From: Cyclobacteriaceae bacterium
GTDB lineage: Bacteria > Bacteroidota > Bacteroidia > Cytophagales > Cyclobacteriaceae
Direction of reading: 5' to 3'
Assembly: GCA_016787755.1 (NCBI GenBank)
Contig: JAEUUA010000023.1
Coordinates: 112,613 to 176,612, forward strand
DNA length: 64,000 bases
Below the pieces are notes generated by a model, which was not told the origin of the DNA, searched no databases, and worked only from the letters and a program-made list of their open reading frames with translations. Positions 1 through 9,065 of this stretch are shown in pieces. A program made the position numbers and the translations under genes. Within the stretch, counting starts at the first letter, position 1. Every line of letters begins with the position of its first letter.

Positions 1-141
1 ATGACCATTCGTAAATAATCCGACCAACAGGCGGTTTACCATGTATTCTTGCCCTACTACCACCTTGGCAACTTCGCTATAAACCCTCTTTATTTTTTCC
101 TGATGCTCCTTTTGTAGCTCTGTGACTTCTGTAAATGCCAT
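1..141 (-). CDS. MoxR-family AAA+ ATPase, N-terminal fragment
   Basis: Reading leftwards from the ATG at 139-141 gives 47 codons, open to the window edge. The fragment has a charged helical start and then a VVVGQ motif, MVNRLL and GLFTNGH. This is the stretch just before the Walker A loop in MoxR-type ATPases (family pattern VGQ...rll..L...GH.LLEG). MoxR proteins are AAA+ chaperones that usually help insert metals or mature partner proteins, and they often sit next to DUF58 and VWA-domain genes. None of those partners can be seen because the gene runs off the edge. The Walker motifs lie outside the window, so the family call rests on the N-terminal signature alone. Confidence 0.72.
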   Translation of the reverse strand, partial: MAFTEVTELQKEHQEKIKRVYSEVAKVVVGQEYMVNRLLVGLFTNGH

Positions 142-405
142 AATCTTTATAAAAATTGAACCGCAATATTAAGGAATTACCACCAAAAATGAAGGTGAAT
201 TCTGATGCACTTACGCCTGCGGCTGTGGAATGTTTCAGAGGGAGGAAAACAGCATTCTTTGATCCAGATTAATCCTTTCTTACCACTACGCTAATTACTT
301 GGGCAAGATGCTTATCACAAACCTTATTAAATTAATTACCGATACAAGATCTTTATTGCCTAGCTACGTAGTACGTTGTATTTTAACAAAAATAAACTTT
401 CACAC
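142..405. other. Divergent intergenic region
   Basis: This 264-nt stretch separates the leftward MoxR-type gene from the rightward amidohydrolase gene and must hold promoters for both. I see no RNA gene, no clear TAnnTTTG box with a matching upstream TTG, and no strong hairpin. It is AT-rich in its right half. Confidence 0.5.
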
Positions 406-2109
406 ATGTCATTATTCTCGTACTTACAAAAGGCCTCAGTCATTTTAATTTCGATAGCTGTCTTTTGTTGCTCAACCAAAGAAGCTCCAGACTTAGTACT
501 TATTAATGGTAAGATCTGGACAGGTCAAACCGACACTACCTTTCAAGAGGCCATCGCCATAAAGGCCAACAAAATTATTGCCGTTGGCAAATCTGAATAC
601 ATTAAAGGATTGGCAAACTCGAAAACTGAAGTCATCGATCTCTCAGGAAAATTAGTAACAGCCGGATTTAATGACGCCCACATTCATTTTTTATCGGGCT
701 CATTGGGATTAACAGAAGTTGATATGACCGGAACCTCATCACCTAATCAAATTGCTGAACGGGTAACTAAATTCATTCAGGATAATCCTTCAAAGCAATG
801 GATAACGGGTCGCGGATGGCAATACACATCGTTCGCAAAAGGATTACCCGATCATGAAACATTAAGCTCCATTACAAACGAGATTCCTGTTTTTATAAAA
901 GCCTATGATGGGCATAGTGCCTGGGCTAACAAAAAAGCATTGTCGATTGCGGGAATTACCCGCGATACAAAGTATACAGGCTTCGGTGAAATTGTAAAAG
1001 ATAAAAGTGGAAATCCAACCGGAACGCTTCGCGAAAGCGCGATGGATTTGGTGAATCAACATGTTACCAAACTTACCCAAACAGAAAAATTGGACGCTCT
1101 GCGAAAAGGTATGAAGTTAGCTGCCTCGCTTGGTATTACTAGTATTCAAAATGCGAACGGAACTGCTGAAGATCTTGCAATGATAAAAGAACTCTTAGAC
1201 AAGGGGGAACTCTCAGTTCGGTATGCCGCTGCCTTTTCAGTTGATGAAAACACAACCAATGCCGATGTGGCACGATTTACCCAACTTAAAGACAGCGTTG
1301 GGTTTTCCAATCCAATGATTCGTGCAGACGCAATAAAATTTATGATTGATGGTGTGATTGAATCGCATACGGGTTATATGTTAGAGCCATATGCTGATGT
1401 AAATTTAAAAGACCCGCTTGCTCTAGGTCAATTAGCAATACCGATAGAAAAATATCAGGACTTGCTAACAAAACTGGATAAAAACGGATTTCGAGTTTAC
1501 ACCCACGCCATTGGTGATAAAGGAGTTCGTGAATCTTTGAATGGGTATGAACATGCTGCCAATGTTAATGGAACCCGTGATGCCCGGCACCGGATTGAAC
1601 ATATCGAAACGATTTCACCGGATGACATTCCAAGGTTTTCACAACTAGGTGTAATGGCCAGCATGGAACCTATTCATGCAGACCCAGGAACTATGGCCGT
1701 TTGGATTAGCGCGATTGGAGAAGAACGTTTGTCCTGGTCTTTTGCCTGGAACGCCATGTTAAAGAGCGGTGCCAATCTTGTTTATAGTAGCGATTGGCCC
1801 GCCTGCATCGACATCAATCCAATTCGTGGTTTGCACGTTGCTGTGAATAGAAAAAATCCTAATGGATTTCCTGAAGGCGGCTGGATTCCTGAACAAAAGA
1901 TTTCGATTGCTCAAGCGCTAAACGCATACACCTCGATGGGTGCCTATTCTTCCTTCGAAGAAAATTTGAAAGGACAAATTAAGGAAGGCCAGTTGGCAGA
2001 TGTTATTGTCTTCTCTCAAGATTTATTTACCATCGATCCTATGAAAACACACGAAACGAAAGTAGTGCTTACAGTGTTTGATGGGAAGATTATTTATTTG
2101 AAAGATTAA
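406..2109 (+). CDS. Amidohydrolase family 3 (YtcJ-like), exported lipoprotein
   Basis: This is a metal-dependent amidohydrolase of 567 residues in the YtcJ / amidohydrolase-3 group, which hydrolyses amide or related bonds in small molecules. Visible features are the N-terminal composite beta-sandwich (LVLINGKIWTG), the metal-binding HIH near residue 92, a THAIGD motif near 365, RHRIEHIE after it, and SSDWP near 460. The reading frame opens with a TTG at 376, but the ATG at 406 is preferred. From there the protein begins with a hydrophobic signal followed by Cys-Cys (AVFCCS), which suggests a lipoprotein with a weak lipobox. It stands alone between convergent and divergent neighbours. Substrate unknown. 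Confidence 0.88.
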   Translation: MSLFSYLQKASVILISIAVFCCSTKEAPDLVLINGKIWTGQTDTTFQEAIAIKANKIIAVGKSEYIKGLANSKTEVIDLSGKLVTAGFNDAHIHFLSGSLGLTEVDMTGTSSPNQIAERVTKFIQDNPSKQWITGRGWQYTSFAKGLPDHETLSSITNEIPVFIKAYDGHSAWANKKALSIAGITRDTKYTGFGEIVKDKSGNPTGTLRESAMDLVNQHVTKLTQTEKLDALRKGMKLAASLGITSIQNANGTAEDLAMIKELLDKGELSVRYAAAFSVDENTTNADVARFTQLKDSVGFSNPMIRADAIKFMIDGVIESHTGYMLEPYADVNLKDPLALGQLAIPIEKYQDLLTKLDKNGFRVYTHAIGDKGVRESLNGYEHAANVNGTRDARHRIEHIETISPDDIPRFSQLGVMASMEPIHADPGTMAVWISAIGEERLSWSFAWNAMLKSGANLVYSSDWPACIDINPIRGLHVAVNRKNPNGFPEGGWIPEQKISIAQALNAYTSMGAYSSFEENLKGQIKEGQLADVIVFSQDLFTIDPMKTHETKVVLTVFDGKIIYLKD

Positions 2110-2289
2110 CTCGACAGCATGTGACGTGAGCAGTAGTTTTTATTTTTTATCGGTCAAAAGTTTATTTCTAAATTCTTCACTGTTGTTCTGTCCAAGTAGA
2201 ACTTTAAATAAAAAAATGATAACGTTAATATGAATCTATTCATTTTCCGTTTGTATATATTTTAGGCTCAACTATTATAATCAATGAAT

Positions 2290-2547
2290 TTACTTTTTAT
2301 AAGCAAACTTGAAGTAGATAAGCATGGCGCACAGCACGAACATAATGGCATTACAAATAATAACAGGCCATAACGTCAATGCAAATGCATATACCAACCA
2401 GACAACCGTGCTGGTTAACACGATCAGCAACATCGTTAAGCTTAAGTCGCCAGCACTTTTTGTTTGCCAGGTTTTATACACCTGCGGAATGAAGGTGATA
2501 CAACTTAAAAAACTGCCGAGATATCCGACTAAATCAATGTAATTCAT
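2290..2547 (-). CDS. SemiSWEET-type PQ-loop sugar transporter
   Basis: This 85-residue membrane protein has three predicted transmembrane helices and the PQ-loop signature FIPQVYKTW (Pro21-Gln22) in the first helix. That is the size and layout of bacterial SemiSWEETs (MtN3/saliva family), which dimerise and carry sugars down a gradient across the inner membrane. The gene lies 11 nt downstream of the large heme-binding dehydrogenase gene on the same strand, so the two are probably co-transcribed. That placement suggests uptake or release of a sugar handled by the dehydrogenase. The family call is firm; the substrate is unknown. Confidence 0.88.
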   Translation of the reverse strand: MNYIDLVGYLGSFLSCITFIPQVYKTWQTKSAGDLSLTMLLIVLTSTVVWLVYAFALTLWPVIICNAIMFVLCAMLIYFKFAYKK

Positions 2548-2558
2548 AGTGGTGGTTT

Positions 2559-5500
2559 TTACTTTTCCTTCAGGCTCGATAAGAATTCAATCACATCCCG
2601 GATTTCGCTCTTCGACATAGTGTTGCCCATGGGCGGCATACTGCTCGGATAATTTTGACGTTTGTCAATGCGCGATACGGCAATCTCCAGCGGCTCGGCT
2701 TCTGAGGTTTTTAATATCAACTCTTCTGCTGTTTCGCTCATCAACGTTCCGGTTACTTGCTGGCCATCTTTCAACGTAAGTTTCACCATCCCAAATCCTG
2801 GCGACAAGCGTGCACTTGGATCAACCAGTGCTTGCAATAGTTGTTCACGCGTTAACTGAGTGCCAATAGTAGTGAGTGCAGGACCAACCTTTCCGCCTTG
2901 ATCGCCAATACTATGGCACCGCACACATTGGCCTGCAGAATTCCAGAAGAAATAACCTTGGCCTCGACCTCTATTGCCCCCCAGAAGAGTTCCGGCATAT
3001 TGATCCAACGTGGAGTTGGTGGAATTTACTTTCGCCAATTTATTAATCAACGTTTCAGAATGGGTCGAGTCAACTGCTTGCATCAATTCAAGCATGATGC
3101 CGGGTGAAAGTTTTTTAGAAATCAATTGATCGACTAGACCATTTAAGATAGTGGTTGTTTTATCCGCATCCATAGCAGCTAATACCCGTAACAATTGTTG
3201 CTGTTCAGGTAATGATCCTTTTTCAAAAATAGGGTTCATGATCCCCGGAAGGTTTTCTTTAGAGATATTCAGATCACCCAATAAACCCAAGGCAGTAGTC
3301 CTTACCTTTTCATCTTTATCATTCATGCCCGCTTTAATAATTGATTCCATCTGATCATATTTCAATGTGTGTAGGGCGGTGATCATGGCCGATCGTACTT
3401 CAGCAGTCGGATGGTGTGTGGCCAGTTTAGTCAACTCCCCATTAAAATCATTCAGTTGTAAATCGCTTAACATTTTTGCAGTGCCCATCAACACTTCAAC
3501 ATTCTTCTCACCTAAAAATGATTTAACCTCTTTATTTAATTTAGATTTTACCAATGCCGGGTCACGATCTATCTTTCCACGATAGCGTCCATCCACACGA
3601 TCAAGTACCGAAGGGCTTGCCCATGTACCCAAGGCGGCTAATGCTTCTCCACGCAACGCAGGCGAAACAGTTATGCGTTTTGCAAAAGCAATTAGCAAAT
3701 CCAATTCTTTTTCACCACCCACACGCAAAGCCGCATTAATACTTCTTCTCAATAAAGGTTCCGATGAAAATCGTTCTTCTTTTAAAAGTCCCGCCAAGGC
3801 AGGAAGCGATTTTTCAATGGATAAATCATCGTTGATGGCACGAGCAGCTTCGGCCACTATGTATTCATCTTTATCTTGTAAAAAGATCGCTACCCTATCA
3901 CTCTTCAATCTTCTCAACACAAGAACCGCAGCAATGCGTAAATCCCGTTCAGGACTACTCGCCAACGCAACGATTGGATCCACTTCACCGATTCGCGACA
4001 GCGCAAGCACACCTGCATGGCGCAAATAATTATCTTCATCATTATTAGTGTCAATCATGTTTATCAAGGGCGTAACCGCTTCTTTATGTTGCATGCGCCC
4101 TAGCGCTTGCGCTGCATAAAATTTAACGTGTGGATTAGCAGTTGAAAGAAGTGGAATCAATTGTGCACCCGCTTCAGAATATTTTCTATCACCCAACACT
4201 TTTGCAGCCTGGGTAACAATTTCAAGATCTTGATCTTTTAAAACGTCAATTAATTGAGCCGCTTTCGTTTTATCAGTTTCAGCTAACTGACCGATTCCCC
4301 AAATAGCATGAACGCGTGCCAATTGATTTTCGCGTTGCGATAAAGCTTGCTTAAAAACATCTTCACCCTTACTACCACGAGTAACCAATTCAAATTGCGC
4401 TTTCTGACGAATGCGCATATCCGCGTATGAAAGTAGATTTAATAAAGTTTCTGCTGATTGATCTTCATACTCTAACTGCATCAATCTTTTTGTCTCTCCT
4501 CGTTCTGCTTTCAAGTCGTTGGTTCCTTCAGTCACATCTATCTTCCACACGCGACCATAATTTTTTGTGTTCCAGCCGTTAATCCAATCGGCCACATAGA
4601 GTGCGCCATCTGGGCCAAAGCGAATGCCGGTTGGCAGGATCCCACTTATGATATCTTTCTCTCCATCTAATTCAAAGGATGCCCCTTTCGGCTTTAAGCC
4701 GAACGACCAAATGTGGGAGCGCGTAGGATCACCGACAAACTCAACCAGAAAGAATTTGTTTTTCCAAGCAGAACCCAAGGCAGTTCCCGGATTATACACC
4801 ATGCCGGTTGGTCCGTTGTGGTAATTTTGAATAGGTGGAATGATATAAGCAGCCTGATTTTCCCATCGCGGTTCTGAAAGACCTTCGTCCATCCATACGT
4901 TGTAGCGATTATTTTTTGGATCCGTGTATTTTCCATACTGCCAATTGGATCTCCAGCCTAAATCGGCACCTTCCACAATGTGTGCAAGTCGTTCGCTCTC
5001 ACCCGCATGATCACCGTCATTATCAGACGTGATCAGGTTTCCGTATTCATCAAAAACAAATTCGTGCGTGTTGCGCAAGCCCGCTGCAAAAACTTCAAAA
5101 TCACTTCCATCAGGATTTGACCGTACGATTACACCTTCATTAGGATATGGATACTTCTTTCCATCTTTTGCTGTGATGTTTGCCCCGATATCGCCAATGC
5201 CCCAATAGATTTTCCCATCGGGCCCTTCAATGGCTCCCGACATACCATGGCCACCAAATCCAATGTGAACTGCATAGCCATGACTGATCGATTCTTTTTT
5301 ATCAGGAATTCCATCCCCATTAGTATCTTGTAACCTCCACATATCCGGGCCAATGCCCACAAACATATCGCGCTTGCGAACGAGCAACGCTCCGGCTACA
5401 TCGTTTATCTCATCATTAAAATCATGCACCACCCGTGTAGAAATATCGGCTATGCCATCTCCTGATTGGTCTTCCAACTTCCAAACTTCATCTTCCTCAA

Positions 5501-5954
5501 CAGCCAGGTCGTGCCAGTCATGAATGCTATCTTTATTAAGATCTTTCAACCATTCATTTTTTTTACTGAGTTCGGGAGCGAACGTGGCTCTTAAAAATGC
5601 TCTTCTGTCTTCCACTGTTTGTAAGGCAATAGAGGGAGTCATCCACTCCTGAAAGCCACGAATATCAAACTCTGAATTCTTTTGACGGTTTGTTCTGGTT
5701 AGAAATATGGCGCCATCATCATTAATAGACATAGCAATGGGATCTGGAGCGAGAGAATCGGAAGCCCAAAGATTTAAGATCAATCCATCCGCTATTTGCA
5801 CAGATACATTTTCGCGCGCTTCTTTTGCTTTGATAACCCCCTCTGCGGGATCTTCTCTTACGACTAGCGGCTTTTCTGCAGGAGGTGTGCTGCAGGACGA
5901 TATCCATATTGTAATTGAAACAAATGAATAGAAGAAGAACTTTGAATATTTCAT
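2559..5954 (-). CDS. PVC-type heme-binding membrane-bound dehydrogenase (beta-propeller, HEAT, cytochrome c)
   Basis: This is a 1131-residue exported protein. The signal ends in SSC at Cys21, so it is probably a lipoprotein facing the periplasm. Residues about 50-470 form a six-bladed propeller resembling soluble quinoprotein dehydrogenases, with motifs such as RFGPDGALYVADW. Residues about 490-950 are HEAT-like repeats. The C-terminal 150 residues are a cytochrome c module with CVRCH (Cys1010, Cys1013, His1014) and a likely axial Met in SSMPPMG. This is the putative membrane-bound dehydrogenase architecture known from Planctomycetes and Verrucomicrobia and also common in Bacteroidota. It presumably oxidises a sugar or alcohol and passes electrons to a heme. 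The SemiSWEET gene follows by 11 nt. Confidence 0.85.
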   Translation of the reverse strand: MKYSKFFFYSFVSITIWISSCSTPPAEKPLVVREDPAEGVIKAKEARENVSVQIADGLILNLWASDSLAPDPIAMSINDDGAIFLTRTNRQKNSEFDIRGFQEWMTPSIALQTVEDRRAFLRATFAPELSKKNEWLKDLNKDSIHDWHDLAVEEDEVWKLEDQSGDGIADISTRVVHDFNDEINDVAGALLVRKRDMFVGIGPDMWRLQDTNGDGIPDKKESISHGYAVHIGFGGHGMSGAIEGPDGKIYWGIGDIGANITAKDGKKYPYPNEGVIVRSNPDGSDFEVFAAGLRNTHEFVFDEYGNLITSDNDGDHAGESERLAHIVEGADLGWRSNWQYGKYTDPKNNRYNVWMDEGLSEPRWENQAAYIIPPIQNYHNGPTGMVYNPGTALGSAWKNKFFLVEFVGDPTRSHIWSFGLKPKGASFELDGEKDIISGILPTGIRFGPDGALYVADWINGWNTKNYGRVWKIDVTEGTNDLKAERGETKRLMQLEYEDQSAETLLNLLSYADMRIRQKAQFELVTRGSKGEDVFKQALSQRENQLARVHAIWGIGQLAETDKTKAAQLIDVLKDQDLEIVTQAAKVLGDRKYSEAGAQLIPLLSTANPHVKFYAAQALGRMQHKEAVTPLINMIDTNNDEDNYLRHAGVLALSRIGEVDPIVALASSPERDLRIAAVLVLRRLKSDRVAIFLQDKDEYIVAEAARAINDDLSIEKSLPALAGLLKEERFSSEPLLRRSINAALRVGGEKELDLLIAFAKRITVSPALRGEALAALGTWASPSVLDRVDGRYRGKIDRDPALVKSKLNKEVKSFLGEKNVEVLMGTAKMLSDLQLNDFNGELTKLATHHPTAEVRSAMITALHTLKYDQMESIIKAGMNDKDEKVRTTALGLLGDLNISKENLPGIMNPIFEKGSLPEQQQLLRVLAAMDADKTTTILNGLVDQLISKKLSPGIMLELMQAVDSTHSETLINKLAKVNSTNSTLDQYAGTLLGGNRGRGQGYFFWNSAGQCVRCHSIGDQGGKVGPALTTIGTQLTREQLLQALVDPSARLSPGFGMVKLTLKDGQQVTGTLMSETAEELILKTSEAEPLEIAVSRIDKRQNYPSSMPPMGNTMSKSEIRDVIEFLSSLKEK

Positions 5955-5985
5955 GTGTGAATGATTGTCTGACTTATTGAAATTA

Positions 5986-7359
5986 TTAGTTGAATAGTAC
6001 CAGAGAGACTCCCTTCGGATTTGTGAGATACGAGTTAATAATGTTTTGAACCACCCGATTATCCTTAGAAGGTTTTATAAAATTGCGCGCTGATTCGAGG
6101 TCAGAAATATTTTCATTCTCATCAAAGAAACCAAAACCGAGATAATTGCCACGTTCCACCAACACTACTGACTTCTCATCGGGCCTTCTCCCCTTACCTA
6201 CCAGTGCCACCGTTTGGCCGTTTTCAAAAAATGAATCTACAGCCTGTTGTGCCCGCTTGTTGTACTTCTTTTCTTTTTCAACACCCTGGCATGCGCCTTT
6301 GCATGTACCCGACTGATGACTAAAACATAAACCTTTTGCGATTTGAAGTCCGCTAAGTTTAGGGCACAATCCAAACTCCTTTACTTTATCCCACATAAAA
6401 TTCCACGCATCTCCTTTTGACGTAAACGTGATCAGTGGTTTTGATCCGCGGCTCACTACATTAACAGCAAACCGCACATAGCCATTGCGATCTTCATAAT
6501 CATAAATGCCCCACTCTTCCACTTTATATTTCTGAGCCAGATTATACTTGGGCCACAATCTTCGGATCTCCTGCGACTCGTGAATGAAGGCTATCAATTC
6601 GCTACCAGTTAATTCATACGTGATATGATGAATTTCATTCCGAATGTTAGAGCGATTCCACTCGCGTGCTTCGCCTGTAAAATGGCCGGCAATCCGTTTT
6701 TTAATATTGACCGCTTTGCCTACATAAATTACAGTTCCCCTCGCATCCAGGAAATAATATACTCCTGGCTTGGCCGGAAGCTTATCAAACTCTTCTTTGT
6801 CCAAATTGGGAGGTAAAATAGTTTCGCCTGAATTGCGCTTAAGTGATTTTGCAATTACTCCGCCTTGATCGCGCTTGATTAGCAAGTCAAAAATTTTAGC
6901 GGTGGCCAGTGCATCTCCTCCAGCCCGATGGCGATTAAGAATCTTTATTCCCAAACTTTCGGCTAACCTTCCTAAACTGTAGGAATTTAACCCAGGAATA
7001 ATTTTTCGGCTTAACCGAACAGTGCAAAGTTTTTTTGTTGCCCAGACAATGTTTACCACTTCAAACTCTTTTTTTAAAAAACTATAATCGAAGTGTGCGT
7101 TGTGCGCTACAAAAACTCTGTCTTTTAACCAATCGAAGATTTCTTCAGCAACATCTTCAAAGGCAGGAGCTTCCTCCACCATTGCCGATGTGATTCCCGT
7201 AAGGCCGGTAATAAAATTTGGAATTTTGCGGCCAGGATTTATAAGCGTGTGAAAACTATCGGTGATTTGTATGCCATCGTAATGATAAATAGCTATTTCC
7301 GTAACGCGATGATTCTCCGCATATCCCCCCGTGGTTTCAATATCAACAATCGCGTACAT
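5986..7359 (-). CDS. DEDDh exonuclease fused to GIY-YIG nuclease (UvrC/Cho-like)
   Basis: This 457-residue protein has two nuclease modules. Residues 1-165 are a DnaQ-like 3'-5' exonuclease with DIETTG (Asp6, Glu8), Asp91 in AHFDYSF, and His144/Asp149, the full DEDDh set. Residues about 195-280 are a GIY-YIG endonuclease domain like the UvrC N-terminus: GVYYFLD, IYVGKAVNIKKR, Glu262 and Asn274. A Cys cluster at about 345-370 (LCPKL...LCFSHQSGTCKGAC) resembles the Cys-rich segment after the GIY-YIG domain in UvrC and Cho. A role in trimming or incising damaged DNA is likely. The dehydrogenase gene starts 31 nt downstream, with no evident functional link. Confidence 0.85.
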   Translation of the reverse strand: MYAIVDIETTGGYAENHRVTEIAIYHYDGIQITDSFHTLINPGRKIPNFITGLTGITSAMVEEAPAFEDVAEEIFDWLKDRVFVAHNAHFDYSFLKKEFEVVNIVWATKKLCTVRLSRKIIPGLNSYSLGRLAESLGIKILNRHRAGGDALATAKIFDLLIKRDQGGVIAKSLKRNSGETILPPNLDKEEFDKLPAKPGVYYFLDARGTVIYVGKAVNIKKRIAGHFTGEAREWNRSNIRNEIHHITYELTGSELIAFIHESQEIRRLWPKYNLAQKYKVEEWGIYDYEDRNGYVRFAVNVVSRGSKPLITFTSKGDAWNFMWDKVKEFGLCPKLSGLQIAKGLCFSHQSGTCKGACQGVEKEKKYNKRAQQAVDSFFENGQTVALVGKGRRPDEKSVVLVERGNYLGFGFFDENENISDLESARNFIKPSKDNRVVQNIINSYLTNPKGVSLVLFN

Positions 7360-7506
7360 GGGGCTAAGGTAAGAAGGCTTTACGGGGAATAAATACGAGT
7401 GATCAGTTAAAATTTTATAAATTGGGATTAGTTATGAATGTTTGGTGTTTCTTAGTGGCTTTGTGCTGGGGGGTTAAAACCCATCTCATCTCAAAAAAAT
7501 AAACGT

Positions 7507-7860
7507 ATGAATGGATTAGTTCGATTTCTTTTAAATGGTCTTGCCGTTTTGCTAACCGGGTATTTATTGCAAGGTGGGGTTCACGTTGAGAATTATGGCT
7601 ATGCTCTTTTGGTTGCCGTGGTGATTGCTGTTGCCAATGTAGTGGTTAAGCCAATTCTGATAATTCTTACGATACCGATAACAATTTTTACACTTGGATT
7701 ATTTCTATTGGTCATCAACGCCCTGATTATTTTGTTAGTTGGCTATTTTGTCCCCGGATTTACAGTTGATGGATTTTGGTGGGCACTCGGCTTTAGTTTG
7801 ATTCTCTCAATTTTCAATAGCTTGTTTACCGATCTTACCAAAGAGAAAAAAAAGGACTAG
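7507..7860 (+). CDS. YvlD-like four-helix membrane protein (phage holin family IV annotation)
   Basis: This 117-residue protein is almost entirely hydrophobic with four predicted transmembrane helices. It carries the family signature of a conserved N-terminal helix (GLVRFLLNGLAVLLTGYLL) and a V-V-K-P turn between helices two and three. Databases call the family 'phage holin family' or membrane protein of unknown function (YvlD). No phage genes are nearby, so a lytic role is not supported. The stop codon shares a CTAG tetranucleotide with the stop of the convergent MscS gene. Confidence 0.8.
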   Translation: MNGLVRFLLNGLAVLLTGYLLQGGVHVENYGYALLVAVVIAVANVVVKPILIILTIPITIFTLGLFLLVINALIILLVGYFVPGFTVDGFWWALGFSLILSIFNSLFTDLTKEKKKD

Positions 7861-8918
7861 TCCTCGTTACTTTCCTTTGTAAGAAACAACGTCTGTGTAG
7901 GGTAAGCAAATTCAATTTTCTCAGCCGCAAAGGCATGAAAAATTTGCATATTAATTTTCTGCTGTAAATCCATATACTGATTATACTCGGAGGTTTCCAC
8001 AAAGTACACAATTTCATAATCAAGGCTGGAGGCTCCAAATTTTGAAAAATGAGCTCTATCAAAAGTAACTTTCGGCTGTGCGGCTATAATATCTTTGATG
8101 ATCGTTGGAATTTTTTCGAGCAACTGCGGAGGGGTCTGATATACTACACCTAATGAAAATATGATCCGCCTGCGCTCCATCCGTTTAAAATTATGAATGC
8201 GCGAGTTGGTGAGATCACTGTTTGAGAATACCAATTGTTCACCGGTAATACTTTTCAATCGTGTGGTTTTAATACCGATGTACTCTACGGTTCCTTTCTT
8301 ATCATCCACGGCTACAAAATCTCCAATTTCAAAAGGGCGATCGAAAAAGATGACAAAGTAATTAAACAAATCTCCCAAAATGTTCTGTGCCGCCAATGCA
8401 ATAGCGATACCCCCTATTCCTAAGCCCGCAACGATGGCTGTAACATCATAGCCCAAATTAGTAAAGATGAATAGCAAGCCTATACCCCACAAGATAATGT
8501 TGATGACCAACATGATGCCTCCTAGCTGTTTGAGCTTCTCCTCACCTTCGTGCCTTGATTTAATAAACGCTTCAAGAGATAATCGCGCAAACGAAGAAAT
8601 CATGCGCACCCCATAAAAGGTAAAAATCACTACAATTGCATTTCGGATTAATTTCTCAACATGCTCTGGCAGCACGAGATACCGGATGGCAAAATAAATG
8701 ACTACATAATTTAAGATAGGCAATCCAAACTTCTCTATCCCCCTTACCAGATAATCATCTAATTGGGTCTCTGTTTTACTGGTCCAATCCTTAATTTTCC
8801 GGAGGATACTTTTTCGCATGATACGAAGCAGCAATAGCCCGCCAAAAATAATGGCCAGGGTAATAAGGTAATGCTCCACATCATTGCCGTAATACTCTCT
8901 TTTTAAGAAGTCCTGCAT
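7857..8918 (-). CDS. MscS-family mechanosensitive ion channel
   Basis: The protein of 353 residues has several N-terminal membrane helices. A pore-lining helix rich in Gly and Ala (VAGLGIGGIAIALAAQN) is followed by DLFNYFVIFFDRPFEIGD, the conserved MscS beta-domain entry, and then a C-terminal cytoplasmic alpha/beta region. MscS channels release solutes on hypo-osmotic shock. The reading frame is open from 9002, but the ATG at 8918 is preferred. It gives a normal hydrophilic start (MQDFLKREYYGND), and a good promoter lies at 8938-8968, inside the longer version. Confidence 0.9.
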   Translation of the reverse strand: MQDFLKREYYGNDVEHYLITLAIIFGGLLLLRIMRKSILRKIKDWTSKTETQLDDYLVRGIEKFGLPILNYVVIYFAIRYLVLPEHVEKLIRNAIVVIFTFYGVRMISSFARLSLEAFIKSRHEGEEKLKQLGGIMLVINIILWGIGLLFIFTNLGYDVTAIVAGLGIGGIAIALAAQNILGDLFNYFVIFFDRPFEIGDFVAVDDKKGTVEYIGIKTTRLKSITGEQLVFSNSDLTNSRIHNFKRMERRRIIFSLGVVYQTPPQLLEKIPTIIKDIIAAQPKVTFDRAHFSKFGASSLDYEIVYFVETSEYNQYMDLQQKINMQIFHAFAAEKIEFAYPTQTLFLTKESNED

Positions 8919-8937
8919 ACTTGCGTGTTTAGACTTG

Positions 8938-8968
8938 CAAAAGTAGCATCTCACAAAGACGAGACAAG
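8938..8968 (-). promoter_or_regulatory. Bacteroidota-type promoter for the MscS gene
   Basis: On the minus strand there is TACTTTTG (8945-8938), a full match to TAnnTTTG. It follows a 19-nt spacer from CTTG at 8968-8965 (consensus TTTG). Transcription would start near 8931, about a dozen bases before the ATG at 8918. This supports the shorter start for the gene. Confidence 0.65.
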
Positions 8969-9065
8969 GTTTATTGAGGTATTTCAACTCAATTAAAGCC
9001 ACTAAAGGAATTTATGGTACGGCTAGCTCCATCTTTCTTTAATTTCCGCTTCTAATTATTCCTCT

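Noticed and set aside
376..405. Start of the amidohydrolase at the TTG at 376.
   Set aside because: It adds ten residues before a normal lipoprotein signal and has no supporting ribosome site.
7434..7502. A 22-codon ORF just before the YvlD-like gene (MNVWCFLVALCW...).
   Set aside because: It has no supporting context, no promoter fit and a composition like the surrounding low-complexity spacer.
7507..7860. A prophage, suggested by the 'phage holin family' label of the small membrane protein.
   Set aside because: No phage structural, lysis or replication gene is nearby; the YvlD-type family is chromosomal and widespread.
8919..9002. N-terminal extension of the MscS protein by 28 residues.
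   Set aside because: A full promoter lies inside this segment and the shorter start has a normal N-terminus.
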